From contig NZ_JAIWYX010000004.1 in the NCBI RefSeq assembly GCF_020251205.1, positions 62,001 through 126,000 of the forward strand: a DNA stretch of 64,000 nucleotides. Direction: 5' to 3'. This document shows positions 1 through 8,909 of this stretch, in pieces. Within the stretch, counting starts at the first letter, position 1, and every line of letters starts with the position of its first letter. The notes below the pieces were generated by a model. It was not told the DNA's origin, made no database searches, and saw nothing but the letters and a program-made list of their open reading frames with translations. The DNA is from Arthrobacter sp. M4 (lineage in GTDB: Bacteria; Actinomycetota; Actinomycetes; Actinomycetales; Micrococcaceae). The position numbers and the translations under genes are program-made.

Positions 1-1034
1 AACTGCACGCTCCCCTCCTAAGCCTCGCGGCCGCCGTCGTTCTTTCACTGACGGTTTCCGGCTGCGGCGCGTCAGCGGCAGCCCAAAGCGGAGGCGCATC
101 AGGGTCCACCGAGACCGAAGTCAAGGAACTCCGCTACCAGGGCTCGGCGAACAACGTCGGTCTCGCCGAACTGGCCGCGGACCTAGGCTACCTCGGCGAC
201 ATCAAGCTCAATTGGGTCGGCAACACCATCAGTGGCCCGCAGGACATCCAATCGGCAGCCACCAACCAGACAGACTTCGGCGGAGCGTTCGCCGGGGCCG
301 TGGTGAAGCTGATCGAAGCAGGAGCTCCCGTCACCGCCGTGGTCAACTACTACGGCGAGGACGCGAAGACCTTCAACGGCTTCTACGTCAAGGCAGATAG
401 CCCCATCAAATCCCCCCGTGACCTCATCGGCAAAAAGATTGCAGTCAACACCCTTGGTGCGCATTCCGAAGCCGTCATCAACACGTACCTCAGCAAGAAC
501 GGCCTCAGCCAGGATGAAATCAAGCAGGTCCAACTGGTAGTCCTGGCACCCAACGACACCGAAGAAGCAGTGCGTCGCGGCCAGGTGGATGTTGGAAGCC
601 TGGGCGGCGTCCTGCAAGACCATGCCGTTGCCACAGGCGGCTTGCGATCGCTCTTCAATGACTATGAACTCTTGGGTTCCTTCGCCGGCGGACAGTATGT
701 GCTCCGCAACGACTTCATCGAAAAGAACCCCAACACGGCGCGGACCTTCGCCACGGGCGTCGCCAAAGCCATCAAGTGGGAGACCGAGACACCGCGCGAC
801 GAAGTGATCGCACGGTTCAAGAAGATCATCGACGCGCGCGGACGCAATGAGAGCACGGCGAACCTGCAGTACTGGAAGAGCCCCGGCGTGCCGGACAACG
901 GCGTGATCAAGGACGAGGACTTCTCCCGCTGGTCCGCATGGCTGAAGAGCACGGGGATCGTCAAGAACGACCTGACGCCCTCGAAGTACTACACCAACAA
1001 ATTCAACGACCTCGCGTCAGCGAAAAAGGGATAG
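1..1034 (+). CDS. Sulfonate/nitrate/taurine-type ABC transporter substrate-binding lipoprotein (5' end cut by window)
   Basis: The reading frame is open from base 3 to the TAG at 1032-1034, giving 343 visible residues. The first visible residues are the end of a hydrophobic signal peptide closing in a lipobox (V-S-G-C), with the lipidated Cys encoded at 63-65, so only the first few residues are missing. The body matches the periplasmic-binding class used by SsuA/TauA/NitT-type importers (aromatic-rich N-lobe, a G-K-K-I-A-V-N segment). An ATPase and a permease follow directly and a TauD/AtsK dioxygenase comes next, which points to an organosulfur substrate such as an alkanesulfonate or alkyl sulfate. 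The exact ligand is not readable from sequence. Confidence 0.88.
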   Translation, partial: LHAPLLSLAAAVVLSLTVSGCGASAAAQSGGASGSTETEVKELRYQGSANNVGLAELAADLGYLGDIKLNWVGNTISGPQDIQSAATNQTDFGGAFAGAVVKLIEAGAPVTAVVNYYGEDAKTFNGFYVKADSPIKSPRDLIGKKIAVNTLGAHSEAVINTYLSKNGLSQDEIKQVQLVVLAPNDTEEAVRRGQVDVGSLGGVLQDHAVATGGLRSLFNDYELLGSFAGGQYVLRNDFIEKNPNTARTFATGVAKAIKWETETPRDEVIARFKKIIDARGRNESTANLQYWKSPGVPDNGVIKDEDFSRWSAWLKSTGIVKNDLTPSKYYTNKFNDLASAKKG

Positions 1035-1036
1035 TG

Positions 1037-1996
1037 ATGACCGCCAAGATCAGCCTCCGCAATGTCACCAAGCAATTCACCGTTCGCGCCGGCAAGGGCT
1101 CCAAGGCCGCCAGCGGCTCCCAGGCCGGCACCGGCTCCGGCACCGGCTCCGGCAACGGCTCGAAACAGCCCACCGTACTGACAGCCCTTGAGTCCCTGAG
1201 CCTCGACGTGCGCGACGGCGAATTCCTCACCTTGGTGGGGCCAAGCGGTTCCGGCAAGACAACCTTGCTGGACCTCCTGGCTGGCCTATCAACGCCCACT
1301 TCCGGGGAGGTATTGGTGGACGGCCAGCCGGTGCTGGGGCCAGGCAAGGACCGTGCCGTGGTTTTCCAGCAGTACGCGCTGTTCCCTTGGCGGACGGCCT
1401 CCGCCAATGTGTCGATCGGGCTCGAAGGCAAAGCCACCGACGGGCGCAGGCTCACCCGCCGCGAGCGCGCCGCCAAGGCAAGTGAATACCTCAAACTGGT
1501 TGGCCTGGCCGGCTTCGAGGACCGCTATCCCCATGAGTTGTCGGGCGGCATGAAGCAGCGCGTGGCTATCGCCCGGAGCCTCGCTTACGAGCCCGACGTG
1601 CTGCTCATGGATGAACCCTTCGCCGCGCTCGACGCCCAGACCCGTGAACAACTCCAGGACGAACTCCTGCGGATCTGGCGGGCAACGGGCAAGACGATCG
1701 TCTTCATCACGCACGGCATCGACGAGGCGGTGTACCTGGGCCAGCGGGTTGCCGTCCTGAGCGCCCGTCCGGGACGCCTCAAGGAAATCGTGGAGGTGGA
1801 CATCCCCGACCGCGACGGGGACGAGGACATCCGCTCGCACCCTGCCTTCGTCGAACAACGGCACAAGGTCTGGACGTTGCTGCACGACGAAGTCCGCCTC
1901 GCCCAAGACGCAGGCCACCGCAAGATCCTGCCCGATGGAACTGCACCGGACGAACCTGCAGGCAACGAATCCACCCTCGAAAGGAGCGCCGCCTGA
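1037..1996 (+). CDS. ABC transporter ATP-binding protein, SsuB/TauB family
   Basis: Energises the sulfonate-type importer from the cytoplasmic side. I start it at ATG 1037, about seven bases after an AAAGGG ribosome site; a GTG at 1034 is the alternative. Of 319 residues, Walker A GPSGSGKTT lies at 68-76, followed by the LSGG signature (LSGGMKQR) and Walker B (LLMDEPF). Between the first beta strands (about residues 19-44) sits an unusual Gly/Ser-rich stretch encoded by short GGCTCCGGCACC-like repeats, which most family members lack. The C-terminus is extended by about 30 charged residues. The stop overlaps the next start by one base (TGATG). Confidence 0.93.
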   Translation: MTAKISLRNVTKQFTVRAGKGSKAASGSQAGTGSGTGSGNGSKQPTVLTALESLSLDVRDGEFLTLVGPSGSGKTTLLDLLAGLSTPTSGEVLVDGQPVLGPGKDRAVVFQQYALFPWRTASANVSIGLEGKATDGRRLTRRERAAKASEYLKLVGLAGFEDRYPHELSGGMKQRVAIARSLAYEPDVLLMDEPFAALDAQTREQLQDELLRIWRATGKTIVFITHGIDEAVYLGQRVAVLSARPGRLKEIVEVDIPDRDGDEDIRSHPAFVEQRHKVWTLLHDEVRLAQDAGHRKILPDGTAPDEPAGNESTLERSAA

Positions 1997-2910
1997 TGAG
2001 CGCAACACTCACCCAAAAGCCCGCGGCGAGTTCCGCACCCCCGCAAGCTCCCGCCGTCGGGCATTCCGGTCCCTCTGACAGCGGCCAGCGAAACCAGGGC
2101 ACGACGGCGGTACTCGCCTTCCTTCGGACCGCCGCGGTTAGCGCCGGTTCCGGCGTGTGGAAGGCGGCGGGGATTCTTGCCTTCCTGGCTCTTTGGGAAC
2201 TCGGGCCGACGTATCTGGCAAGCCCGTCGACCCGGGTATTTCTACCGCCGTTGCACGAAGTCCTGGCCGCATGGAGCAAACTGTACGACGCCGGATCCAT
2301 CCAGGGGCACTTGGCCGCAAGCCTCACTCGCTCGGTATCTGGATTCGGGGCAGCCCTCGTGGCTGGCGTGTCGCTCGGTCTGCTGATCGCTTGGTACGGA
2401 CGGCTCAACTCGGTCCTCAACCCGCTGCTGGAACTCTTCCGCAACACCGCCGCATTGGCCCTGCTGCCGGTCTTCACTCTGCTGCTGGGAATCGGTGAGG
2501 AATCCAAGATCAGCATCGTGGCGTATGCGGCGTTCTTCCCGGTGCTGCTCAACACGATTGCCGGCGTCAAGACCGTGGATCCGCTGCTCATCCGGGCGGC
2601 AAAGTCGCTCGGCCTCTCAAGCCTCGCACTGTTCCGCAAGGTGATCCTGCCCTCGGCGGTCCCGACCATTTTCACGGGAATCCGGATGGCCGGAACCGCC
2701 TCCATCCTGGTCCTGATTGCCGCGGAAATGGTGGGTGCCAAGGCCGGACTCGGCTACCTGATCGTGAACGCCCAAAGCAGCTTCCTCATCCCGGACATGT
2801 ACGCCGGCATCCTCACGGTGTCCATCCTTGGCTTGGCCGTGAATTTCCTGCTCGTGGCCTTGGAACGGCACTTCTCCCGCTGGCGGACCGCCGTCGGCGC
2901 GGGCTCCTGA
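1996..2910 (+). CDS. ABC transporter permease, SsuC/TauC family
   Basis: Membrane subunit of the preceding importer, 304 residues. A Pro/Ala/Ser-rich cytoplasmic N-terminus (about 35 residues) is followed by a BPD_transp_1 core with about six hydrophobic helices. The EAA-type cytoplasmic loop (A-A-K-S-L-G-L at about residues 197-203), which docks on the ATPase, is visible. It is translationally coupled to the ATPase gene (1-bp overlap). Substrate specificity belongs to the binding protein, so a sulfonate or taurine role is inferred from context. Confidence 0.92.
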   Translation: MSATLTQKPAASSAPPQAPAVGHSGPSDSGQRNQGTTAVLAFLRTAAVSAGSGVWKAAGILAFLALWELGPTYLASPSTRVFLPPLHEVLAAWSKLYDAGSIQGHLAASLTRSVSGFGAALVAGVSLGLLIAWYGRLNSVLNPLLELFRNTAALALLPVFTLLLGIGEESKISIVAYAAFFPVLLNTIAGVKTVDPLLIRAAKSLGLSSLALFRKVILPSAVPTIFTGIRMAGTASILVLIAAEMVGAKAGLGYLIVNAQSSFLIPDMYAGILTVSILGLAVNFLLVALERHFSRWRTAVGAGS

Positions 2911-2989
2911 GGACGCCGCTCCCCAGGACCCTAATTCAGACCCCAACCACCACAACCCGCATCAATCACCACAAGAAAAAGGAAATGAA

Positions 2990-3913
2990 ATGACCGTCAT
3001 TACTGAAACCAAATTGGAATTCAAGAAACTCGGCGCACGCATCGGCGCCGAAATCCGCGGCCTGGACCTCAGCGGGGACCTGAGCCCTGAGCTTGTGGCC
3101 CAGATCCGTGCCGCGCTCAACGAGCACAAGGCCCTGGTCTTCCGGGAAGCCAACGTCCTCAGCGACGAGGCCCAGGTGAAGTTCGCCAGCCACTTCGGTC
3201 CGCTGACCAAGGCCCACCCCACCGTGGCCTCAGTCGAGGGCGAGGAGAACGTCCTGCCCGTGGACAGCGAAAACGGCTCAGCCAACAACTGGCACACCGA
3301 CGTCACGTTTGTGGTCAACCCGCCGCAGGCTTCGACGCTCCGCAGCATCGAGCTGCCAGCGTATGGCGGCGAAACGCTGATCGCTTCCTCGGCCGGGGCC
3401 TACCAGGACCTGCCGGAGGAGCTGCGGAACTTCGCCGACACGCTCTGGGCCATCCACACCAACGACTACGACTACTCAGTCCCGAAGAACCTGGAGCACG
3501 CCAACGCCGAGGAGCGCCGCGCGGAGTTCACCAGGATCAAGTTCGAGACCGCGCACCCCGTGGTGCGGGTCCACCCGCTGACCGGCGAGCGCGGATTGTT
3601 CATTGGGGGCTTCGCGCAGCGCCTGCGGATCGTGGGCCTGTCCAACACGGAGTCCAAGGACATCATCCGCCTGCTCCAGGCCTATGTGACCCGGCCTGAG
3701 AACGTAGTCCGCGTGAACTGGGAGGCCAACCAGCTGGTGCTCTTCGACAACCGCATCACCCAGCACTACGCCCCGGACAACTACGACGGCCAGCCCCGCA
3801 AGCTGAACCGCGTGACCATCGCGGGGGACATTCCGGTGAGCATTGAGGGCAAGCAGAGCCAGGCCATCCAGGGTGATTCGTCGGTCTACTCGGTTGTGGC
3901 GCCGCTGAACTGA
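2990..3913 (+). CDS. TauD/TfdA (AtsK-like) Fe(II)/2-oxoglutarate-dependent dioxygenase
   Basis: Predicted to hydroxylate the carbon next to a sulfonate or sulfate ester, releasing sulfite or sulfate plus an aldehyde, with oxidative decarboxylation of 2-oxoglutarate. In 307 residues the iron facial triad is visible: H102-x-D104 in WHTDVTF and the distal H259 in ITQHYAPDN, with a following Arg region (QPRKLNR) that binds 2-oxoglutarate. The length is nearer to the alkylsulfatase AtsK than to TauD. It starts at ATG 2990 behind an AAGGAAATG site, 79 bp after the transporter genes, and is probably co-transcribed with them as a sulfur-scavenging operon. Confidence 0.9.
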   Translation: MTVITETKLEFKKLGARIGAEIRGLDLSGDLSPELVAQIRAALNEHKALVFREANVLSDEAQVKFASHFGPLTKAHPTVASVEGEENVLPVDSENGSANNWHTDVTFVVNPPQASTLRSIELPAYGGETLIASSAGAYQDLPEELRNFADTLWAIHTNDYDYSVPKNLEHANAEERRAEFTRIKFETAHPVVRVHPLTGERGLFIGGFAQRLRIVGLSNTESKDIIRLLQAYVTRPENVVRVNWEANQLVLFDNRITQHYAPDNYDGQPRKLNRVTIAGDIPVSIEGKQSQAIQGDSSVYSVVAPLN

Positions 3914-3959
3914 GTCCTAAGGGGTGAAGCGCCGTGAGCTGTACCGCCGGCTGTAGCAT

Positions 3960-4007
3960 GCTGGGCGGGTCCGGGAAACATACTTCCCGGACCCGCCCAG
4001 CTTTTTT
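3960..4007 (+). terminator. Rho-independent terminator after the dioxygenase gene
   Basis: An 18-bp inverted repeat (arms beginning GCTGGGCGGGTCCGGGAA) with a 6-base loop is followed by six T residues at 4002-4007. It closes the rightward sulfur operon and lies just before the convergent aldo/keto reductase gene. Confidence 0.9.
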
Positions 4008-4026
4008 AACATCCAGATTCTCCCTG

Positions 4027-5001
4027 CTAGGGAATCGCCTTTCCCCTTGCAGTGGTCCAGAGCGAGTACCACTGAGTCCTGGTCAGGGCCTCGGCCACGC
4101 GGGCGGCATCGGTACAGGCGGCAATGCGGTCAGGACGAGTGCTGCCGATGACCGGTGAGATGCCAGCAGGGTGCTTCATCAGCCAGCCAAGCAGGACGGC
4201 CTCTGGCGTAGCGTGGTGTTCTTGTGCGAGCGCTGCGATGAGTTCCGCAGTTGCCGTTTCCGGAGATTCTCCGTTCGCGGATTCCTCGCCTGCTGCTGCC
4301 CCGGTGTAAAGGCCCCGGGCAAGTGAACCGTACGCCTGCAGCTCAATGCCCTGGCGCATGCAGTGCTCCAGCGTGCCGTGCGGGAAGTTGATGCCGTTGC
4401 CGTCAGGATGGTTGACCAGAACGGTGCTCTCCAGCCAGTCCCGCTTGAGCAGGCTCATTTCCAACTGATTCGCAACGATTGGGGTTTCAAGGCTGTCCTG
4501 GAGGTATGCGATCTGCGCGGCAGACATATTGGACACGCCCAATTGCCGCACCTTGCCTTCCGCCATTAACTGCCCGACGGCGGCAGCCACCTCCCCGGGG
4601 TCCAGCAGCGGATCGGGGCGGTGCAGCAGCAGGACGTCAACGTAGTCCGTCTTGAGGCGTTCCAAACTGCCGTTGACCCGTTCCAGGATCGCATCGCGGC
4701 TCAGGTTGTAATGGCCAGGCACGCCCGGGCTGCCGAGCCGGATACCGCACTTGGTCTGGAGGCGGATACGCTCGCGCAGACCTGGGGTTCGGGCCATCAC
4801 TTCACCGAACACGGCTTCCGATTTGCCGCCGCGGTAGATGTCGGCGTGGTCGAAAAGCGTGACGCCGATCCCCTCGGCGGCTTCGATGGCCGCCGCGGCT
4901 TGGTCGATGTCCCCGGTGCCATACTCCGGGGCGTCCCATGGGCCGCCGAGGCCCATGCAGCCGTAAATCAAACGGCGGGATTCCGCGGTGGTTTCAGTCA
5001 T
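4027..5001 (-). CDS. Aldo/keto reductase (YdhF-like)
   Basis: NAD(P)H-dependent carbonyl reductase of the AKR superfamily, 324 residues, single-domain TIM barrel. The catalytic set is visible: Asp and Tyr in TLFDHADIYRGG, Lys in LQTKCG and His in LLLHRPDPLLDP. The N-terminus (LIYGCMGLGG) and the R-P-D-P-L segment resemble E. coli YdhF. It is monocistronic, convergent with the sulfur operon, and followed by its own promoter gap. The natural substrate is unknown. Confidence 0.9.
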   Translation of the reverse strand: MTETTAESRRLIYGCMGLGGPWDAPEYGTGDIDQAAAAIEAAEGIGVTLFDHADIYRGGKSEAVFGEVMARTPGLRERIRLQTKCGIRLGSPGVPGHYNLSRDAILERVNGSLERLKTDYVDVLLLHRPDPLLDPGEVAAAVGQLMAEGKVRQLGVSNMSAAQIAYLQDSLETPIVANQLEMSLLKRDWLESTVLVNHPDGNGINFPHGTLEHCMRQGIELQAYGSLARGLYTGAAAGEESANGESPETATAELIAALAQEHHATPEAVLLGWLMKHPAGISPVIGSTRPDRIAACTDAARVAEALTRTQWYSLWTTARGKAIP

Positions 5002-5077
5002 TACTCCACTCTTTCATGGCTGTGCTTTTGATAATGGGCAGGATTAGGCCAGCGGGGTCACGGTATACGCGACGAAG

Positions 5078-5115
5078 CCTCCGGCGGGGTCCTGGTACCA
5101 GGACCCCGCCGGAGG
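5078..5115. terminator. Perfect 19-bp-arm inverted repeat between reductase and alpha-glucosidase
   Basis: Arms beginning CCTCCGGCGGGGTCCTGGT meet with no loop bases. It sits 21 bp beyond the alpha-glucosidase stop codon and ends transcription leftward by position. There is no T-run, so termination would rely on the very stable stem; a role as a protein site is possible but less likely. Confidence 0.6.
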
Positions 5116-5135
5116 CGGATTCATCAACTATTCAG

Positions 5136-6878
5136 CTATGCCACGATCCAGGCGGTGGTGGCACCCGGCAGCTTGCCGCCCGTGGAACCGTCTCCCAAAT
5201 CCAGCGGTCCACTGCTGACGACGACGGTACCTGCCGGAAGTTCAACCGGTTCGGTCCCAAAGTTGGTCACCGTGTGCCAGCCGCCCGGTCGCACGAAGTG
5301 CAGCACGTCGCTGTCCGCGGTCGGAATCCACTCGAGCTCCTCGGCGGCCTGCAGCTGCGAGCGCAGGGCCAGGGCGGCGCGGTAAAGCTCGAGCGTTGAA
5401 CCCTCGACGCCGTCCTGGGCCGCCACTGCGAATCCTCCGAACCATTCCGGCTGCGGCAGGTGCGCGGTGGCTTCGCCGAAGCCGAAGGACGAACCGTTGT
5501 TCTCCCACGGCAACGGCACACGGCAACCATCCCGGCCGACGTCCACGCCCTTGTTCCGGAAGAACGTGGGGTCCTGCCGCTCCGAGTCCGCGATGTCCCC
5601 TACTTCCTGCAGGCCAAGTTCTTCGCCCTGGTACAGGTACGCGGAGCCCGGAAGGGCGAACATCAGGAGCGATGCGGCGCGGGCGCGGCGCAGGCCCAGT
5701 TCGACGTCGACGTCCTCCAGCTTGCCGCCGTCGAGCAGCCATTTCTTTCCGGCCTGGCCCGCCATGATCTCGGCCTGGTCGGCAGCTTCGGCAAGCGGCA
5801 AGCCATAGCGGGTGGCGTGCCGGACGACGTCGTGGTTGGAGAAAACCCACGTTGACGAGGCGCCCGAGGCGCTGGCCTCCCCGAGGTTCTTGGTGATGAT
5901 CGTGCGGAACTGCTCGGCGTCGAAGTCGGCCTGCAGAAGGTCGAAGTTGAAGGCTTGGCCCAGGCCCTCGGGGCTCGCATAACGGGCACGGCGGTCCGGG
6001 TGGACCCAAGCTTCGGCCACGGCAGTCCGCGGCGGGTTGTATTCGTTGAAGAGCTGACGCCATTCGGCGTAGATCTCGTGGACTTCGTCGCGGTCCCAGT
6101 ACGGGTGGGAGCCGTCAACAAAGCCGTCGACGCCGGTGTTGTACTTCGTCTGCAGCTGGGCCTTGGATGGCAGCGGCTCGGCCATGTCCTTGGTCAGGGC
6201 ATGTGCAACGTCGATCCGGAAACCATCAACGCCACGGTCGGACCAGAAGCGCAGGGTCTTGAGGAAGTCGTCGCGGATCTCCCGGTTGGCCCAGTTCAGG
6301 TCAGGCTGTTCCTTGGCGAAGATGTGCATGTACCACTGCCCGGGGGCGCCGTCGGGTTCGGTGACGCGCTCCCAGGCGGGCCCGCCGAACACTGAATCCC
6401 AGTCCGACGGCGGCAGCTCGCCGTTTTCGCCGCGGCCGTCGCGGAAGATGTAGCGGTCCCGGGCAGCGGACCCCTTCGGGGACTTCAGGGCTTCCTGGAA
6501 CCATTCGTGGCGGTTGGAGGAGTGGTTGGGGACGATGTCCACGATCAGCTTGATGCCGGCCTGGTGCAGGGCAGCCGCCATCTCATCGAAGTCTTCCAGC
6601 GTGCCCAGGCGGGGGTCTACGTTGCGGTAGTCATCGACGTCATATCCGCCGTCGGCCAGGGCCGAGGGGTAGAACGGGCTCAACCAGACGGCGTCGATTC
6701 CCAGCTCCTTCAGGTAGGGAACCTTGGCAGTGATGCCCTTGATGTCTCCCAGGCCGTCGCCGTTCGAATCGGAGAAGCTGCGGGGATAGATCTGGTAGAC
6801 AGCGGCCTGGCGCCACCAATTGGGATCGGCCATGCGGTCGGAATCGGTCAGGGATGCCAGCGTGGCGGTGGTGGACAA
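5136..6878 (-). CDS. GH13 alpha-glucosidase (oligo-1,6-glucosidase type)
   Basis: Hydrolyses terminal alpha-glucosidic bonds of short oligosaccharides in the cytoplasm (no signal peptide). In 580 residues the N-terminal WWRQAAVYQIYPRSF motif and the GH13 conserved regions are visible: DIVPNHSS (about 114-121), GFRIDVAH with nucleophile Asp223, acid/base Glu289 in AVAEAWVH and transition-state Asp350 in FSNHDVVRH. A C-terminal beta domain ends the protein. The ATG at 6878 has a GGAAACC-type site upstream. A ROK regulator lies about 0.8 kb away and could control it, but no direct link is visible. Confidence 0.93.
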   Translation of the reverse strand: MSTTATLASLTDSDRMADPNWWRQAAVYQIYPRSFSDSNGDGLGDIKGITAKVPYLKELGIDAVWLSPFYPSALADGGYDVDDYRNVDPRLGTLEDFDEMAAALHQAGIKLIVDIVPNHSSNRHEWFQEALKSPKGSAARDRYIFRDGRGENGELPPSDWDSVFGGPAWERVTEPDGAPGQWYMHIFAKEQPDLNWANREIRDDFLKTLRFWSDRGVDGFRIDVAHALTKDMAEPLPSKAQLQTKYNTGVDGFVDGSHPYWDRDEVHEIYAEWRQLFNEYNPPRTAVAEAWVHPDRRARYASPEGLGQAFNFDLLQADFDAEQFRTIITKNLGEASASGASSTWVFSNHDVVRHATRYGLPLAEAADQAEIMAGQAGKKWLLDGGKLEDVDVELGLRRARAASLLMFALPGSAYLYQGEELGLQEVGDIADSERQDPTFFRNKGVDVGRDGCRVPLPWENNGSSFGFGEATAHLPQPEWFGGFAVAAQDGVEGSTLELYRAALALRSQLQAAEELEWIPTADSDVLHFVRPGGWHTVTNFGTEPVELPAGTVVVSSGPLDLGDGSTGGKLPGATTAWIVA

Positions 6879-6940
6879 GGGTTTCCTTTTCTTTGGGTTG
6901 TTATTTGGTTTTTCGGATATTTGCGAAGGCTGCTAAGTGT

Positions 6941-7429
6941 TTATTGCACAATGCGTATTCGTGGCTCGTCCCCAGGCCAGGGGTACAGTGCCGTCATTGG
7001 AGCGGCCCTTGTTGGGCCGTCATTGCCTGCGGCTGAAGGCGGGCATTCGTGGCTGGCGGAGGCGTGGGAGATGGCGGCCAGAATAAGTTCGACCTCTGCC
7101 CGTTCCAGTCCAGGGATAACGTCGGCCAAATTGATTTCTATGCCCTCAGCCAAGGATGCTGCAAAGAGTAGAAATTGCTGTTCAACCTTCGAGCAGCCTG
7201 CAATGTGGTACGGAATCGAGGCGAAATCGACGGAAGTTCTACCCGTCAGGCCATCCGGGCAGACCCAGGGGTTGATGTTTTGGGCGAACCGGCCGTGGAA
7301 GCCTCTTAACAGCATCTCCACCGCGGCCTCGTAGCAGTAGTCTCCGGTTGCCCACGCGCGCAATTCCGATGAAAGCGTCGTTCCGTTGTGCCCCTCAGGC
7401 GCGTATTCCCCTGACCTGACCGGAATCAT
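6941..7429 (-). CDS. Conserved hypothetical protein, 162 aa
   Basis: Open frame of 162 residues without signal peptide or membrane segment. Visible features are an N-terminal A-W-A-T-G-D-Y-C-Y-E-A-A-V-E block, a central W-V-C-P and an acidic helix-rich C-terminal half. I recognise no family or motif. Codon use is in keeping with neighbours (G/C third positions), and similar small proteins occur in Arthrobacter genomes as far as I recall. It lies 62 bp upstream of the alpha-glucosidase in the same direction, so the two may share a transcript. Confidence 0.55.
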   Translation of the reverse strand: MIPVRSGEYAPEGHNGTTLSSELRAWATGDYCYEAAVEMLLRGFHGRFAQNINPWVCPDGLTGRTSVDFASIPYHIAGCSKVEQQFLLFAASLAEGIEINLADVIPGLERAEVELILAAISHASASHECPPSAAGNDGPTRAAPMTALYPWPGDEPRIRIVQ

Positions 7430-7633
7430 CGATGCCGGGTTCTTGGCCGCGGGTCCTCATCGCATTCCCTGCATGACACGTTTGACGCAGCCCTGGGGGC
7501 TGGACAGCTGAATCGAGGGGAAATCAACATTGCTCCTTTGCAGCTGGTCTTGCAATGGCGGTCATGTCCATTGGTCCGTGGAGGCGGCCGAACAGTCATC
7601 TGCTAGTCCGCGGAAAACTGAGTCCCAATTTTT

Positions 7634-7648
7634 ATTTAGGAACTAAAT
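7634..7648. promoter_or_regulatory. Candidate ROK operator
   Basis: An A/T-rich perfect inverted repeat, ATTTAG-GAA-CTAAAT, followed at once by a further half-site (TTTAG at 7647-7651), stands 50-64 bp upstream of the ROK regulator start in otherwise G+C-rich DNA. ROK repressors such as XylR, NagC and Mlc bind A/T-flanked palindromes, so this is probably the autoregulatory site. It is inferred from position and symmetry only. Confidence 0.5.
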
Positions 7649-7697
7649 TTAGAACCTCAAGTATTATGTGTCCAAAGCCATAGGGAGGTCAACAGGG

Positions 7698-8909
7698 ATG
7701 TTGGACGTTACGGGTGCTACGCCTCAACTGGCGCGCAGGATCAACGCCTCGGCGGTGCTGGGGGTCATGCGGAACTCAAGCGTCGTGACAGTCTCAGAAC
7801 TGATCGAAGCCACAGGGCTGACGCGCGCCACCGCAATTTCTGTGTGCGAGGAACTCCTGGGGCGTGGCTGGATTCGCGAACTCGACACTTTGCGCACCGC
7901 AGGCGGATACCAGAAAGGCCGTCCTGCCCGACGCTTCGAATTAGAGGAACGGGCCGGCTTTGTCCTCGGAATCGACGTCGGCGCCGCCAAGACAACCGTG
8001 GTGGTCGCGGATCTTCGTGGCGACACCGTCGGCAAGGCGAGCCTTCCCTTCACCTCGTTCGACATCACGTCCGACGAACGCGTCGGAACCATCAAACTTG
8101 CGGTCCAGCAGGCCCTTGATGACGCGGACACCGACGCCTCGCACGTCCTCGCCGGCACCGCGGGTATCGCCGCCCCGGTTGATAGGGAAGGGAATATCCT
8201 GGCGAGCCAGCAATTCTGGGCGCAGTTCGACGTCGGCCTAAAGTCAGCATTCCAGGAGCAGCACGGCTGGACGGTCCAGCTGGAAAACGACGCCAACCTA
8301 GCGGCGCTCGGTGAGCGGTGGCGCGGTGCCGCTGCCGGCGTCGACGACCTTGTGGTCATCCTGTCCAGCGAGCGGTTCGGGTCCGGCGTCATGGAATCCG
8401 GCAGACTGTTGCACGGCACCGGCGGCGGCGCGGGCGAAATGGCCTACTTGAACATCGTGGAAGGCGTAGGCAGCACCCACGGTATTGCCTTCCTTGCCAG
8501 GAACTGGGCAGAGGAGGCTCTGAAGGGCAAAGCGAAGTCGCTGCTCCGAAAAAAGCCCGACGGCGGAACTTCCGTGGAGGCTGAGGATGTCTTTGCTGCC
8601 GCGCGGCAGGGGGACAAAGTGGCCCAAAGCATCCTCGCACGGCTCGCCGATCGGGTTGCCCGCATCGTGGGAACGGCCTCTACTCTCATCAACCCGGAGC
8701 TTGTAGTGCTGGGCGGCGCCGTGTCGGGATCGGTGTCCGCTATCGTGCCGACCATCACCGCACTGCTTCCCGAGTACACGGCCACTCCCCCGCGCCTGGC
8801 TGCCTCCACACTCGGGGATCGGATAGTGACTGTGGGTGCGGTGCGCCACGCCCTGGACTACGTGGAGGCCAACTCCCTGGACCTGGAGCTGGCAGGAGCC
8901 TCCTCCTAG
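7698..8909 (+). CDS. ROK family transcriptional regulator
   Basis: Sugar-responsive repressor of the NagC/XylR class, 403 residues. ATG 7698 is chosen because AGGGAGGT lies nine bases upstream; an in-frame GTG at 7668 has no such site. The N-terminal 80 residues form a winged helix-turn-helix (VSELIEATGLTRATAISVCEELL). The rest is an ROK sugar-kinase-like fold with phosphate-1 (GIDVGAAKTTVVV) and the GGGAGEMAYL segment. The zinc-binding CxCGxxGC signature of classical ROK proteins is missing. The target may be a sugar gene such as the neighbouring alpha-glucosidase. Confidence 0.88.
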   Translation: MLDVTGATPQLARRINASAVLGVMRNSSVVTVSELIEATGLTRATAISVCEELLGRGWIRELDTLRTAGGYQKGRPARRFELEERAGFVLGIDVGAAKTTVVVADLRGDTVGKASLPFTSFDITSDERVGTIKLAVQQALDDADTDASHVLAGTAGIAAPVDREGNILASQQFWAQFDVGLKSAFQEQHGWTVQLENDANLAALGERWRGAAAGVDDLVVILSSERFGSGVMESGRLLHGTGGGAGEMAYLNIVEGVGSTHGIAFLARNWAEEALKGKAKSLLRKKPDGGTSVEAEDVFAAARQGDKVAQSILARLADRVARIVGTASTLINPELVVLGGAVSGSVSAIVPTITALLPEYTATPPRLAASTLGDRIVTVGAVRHALDYVEANSLDLELAGASS

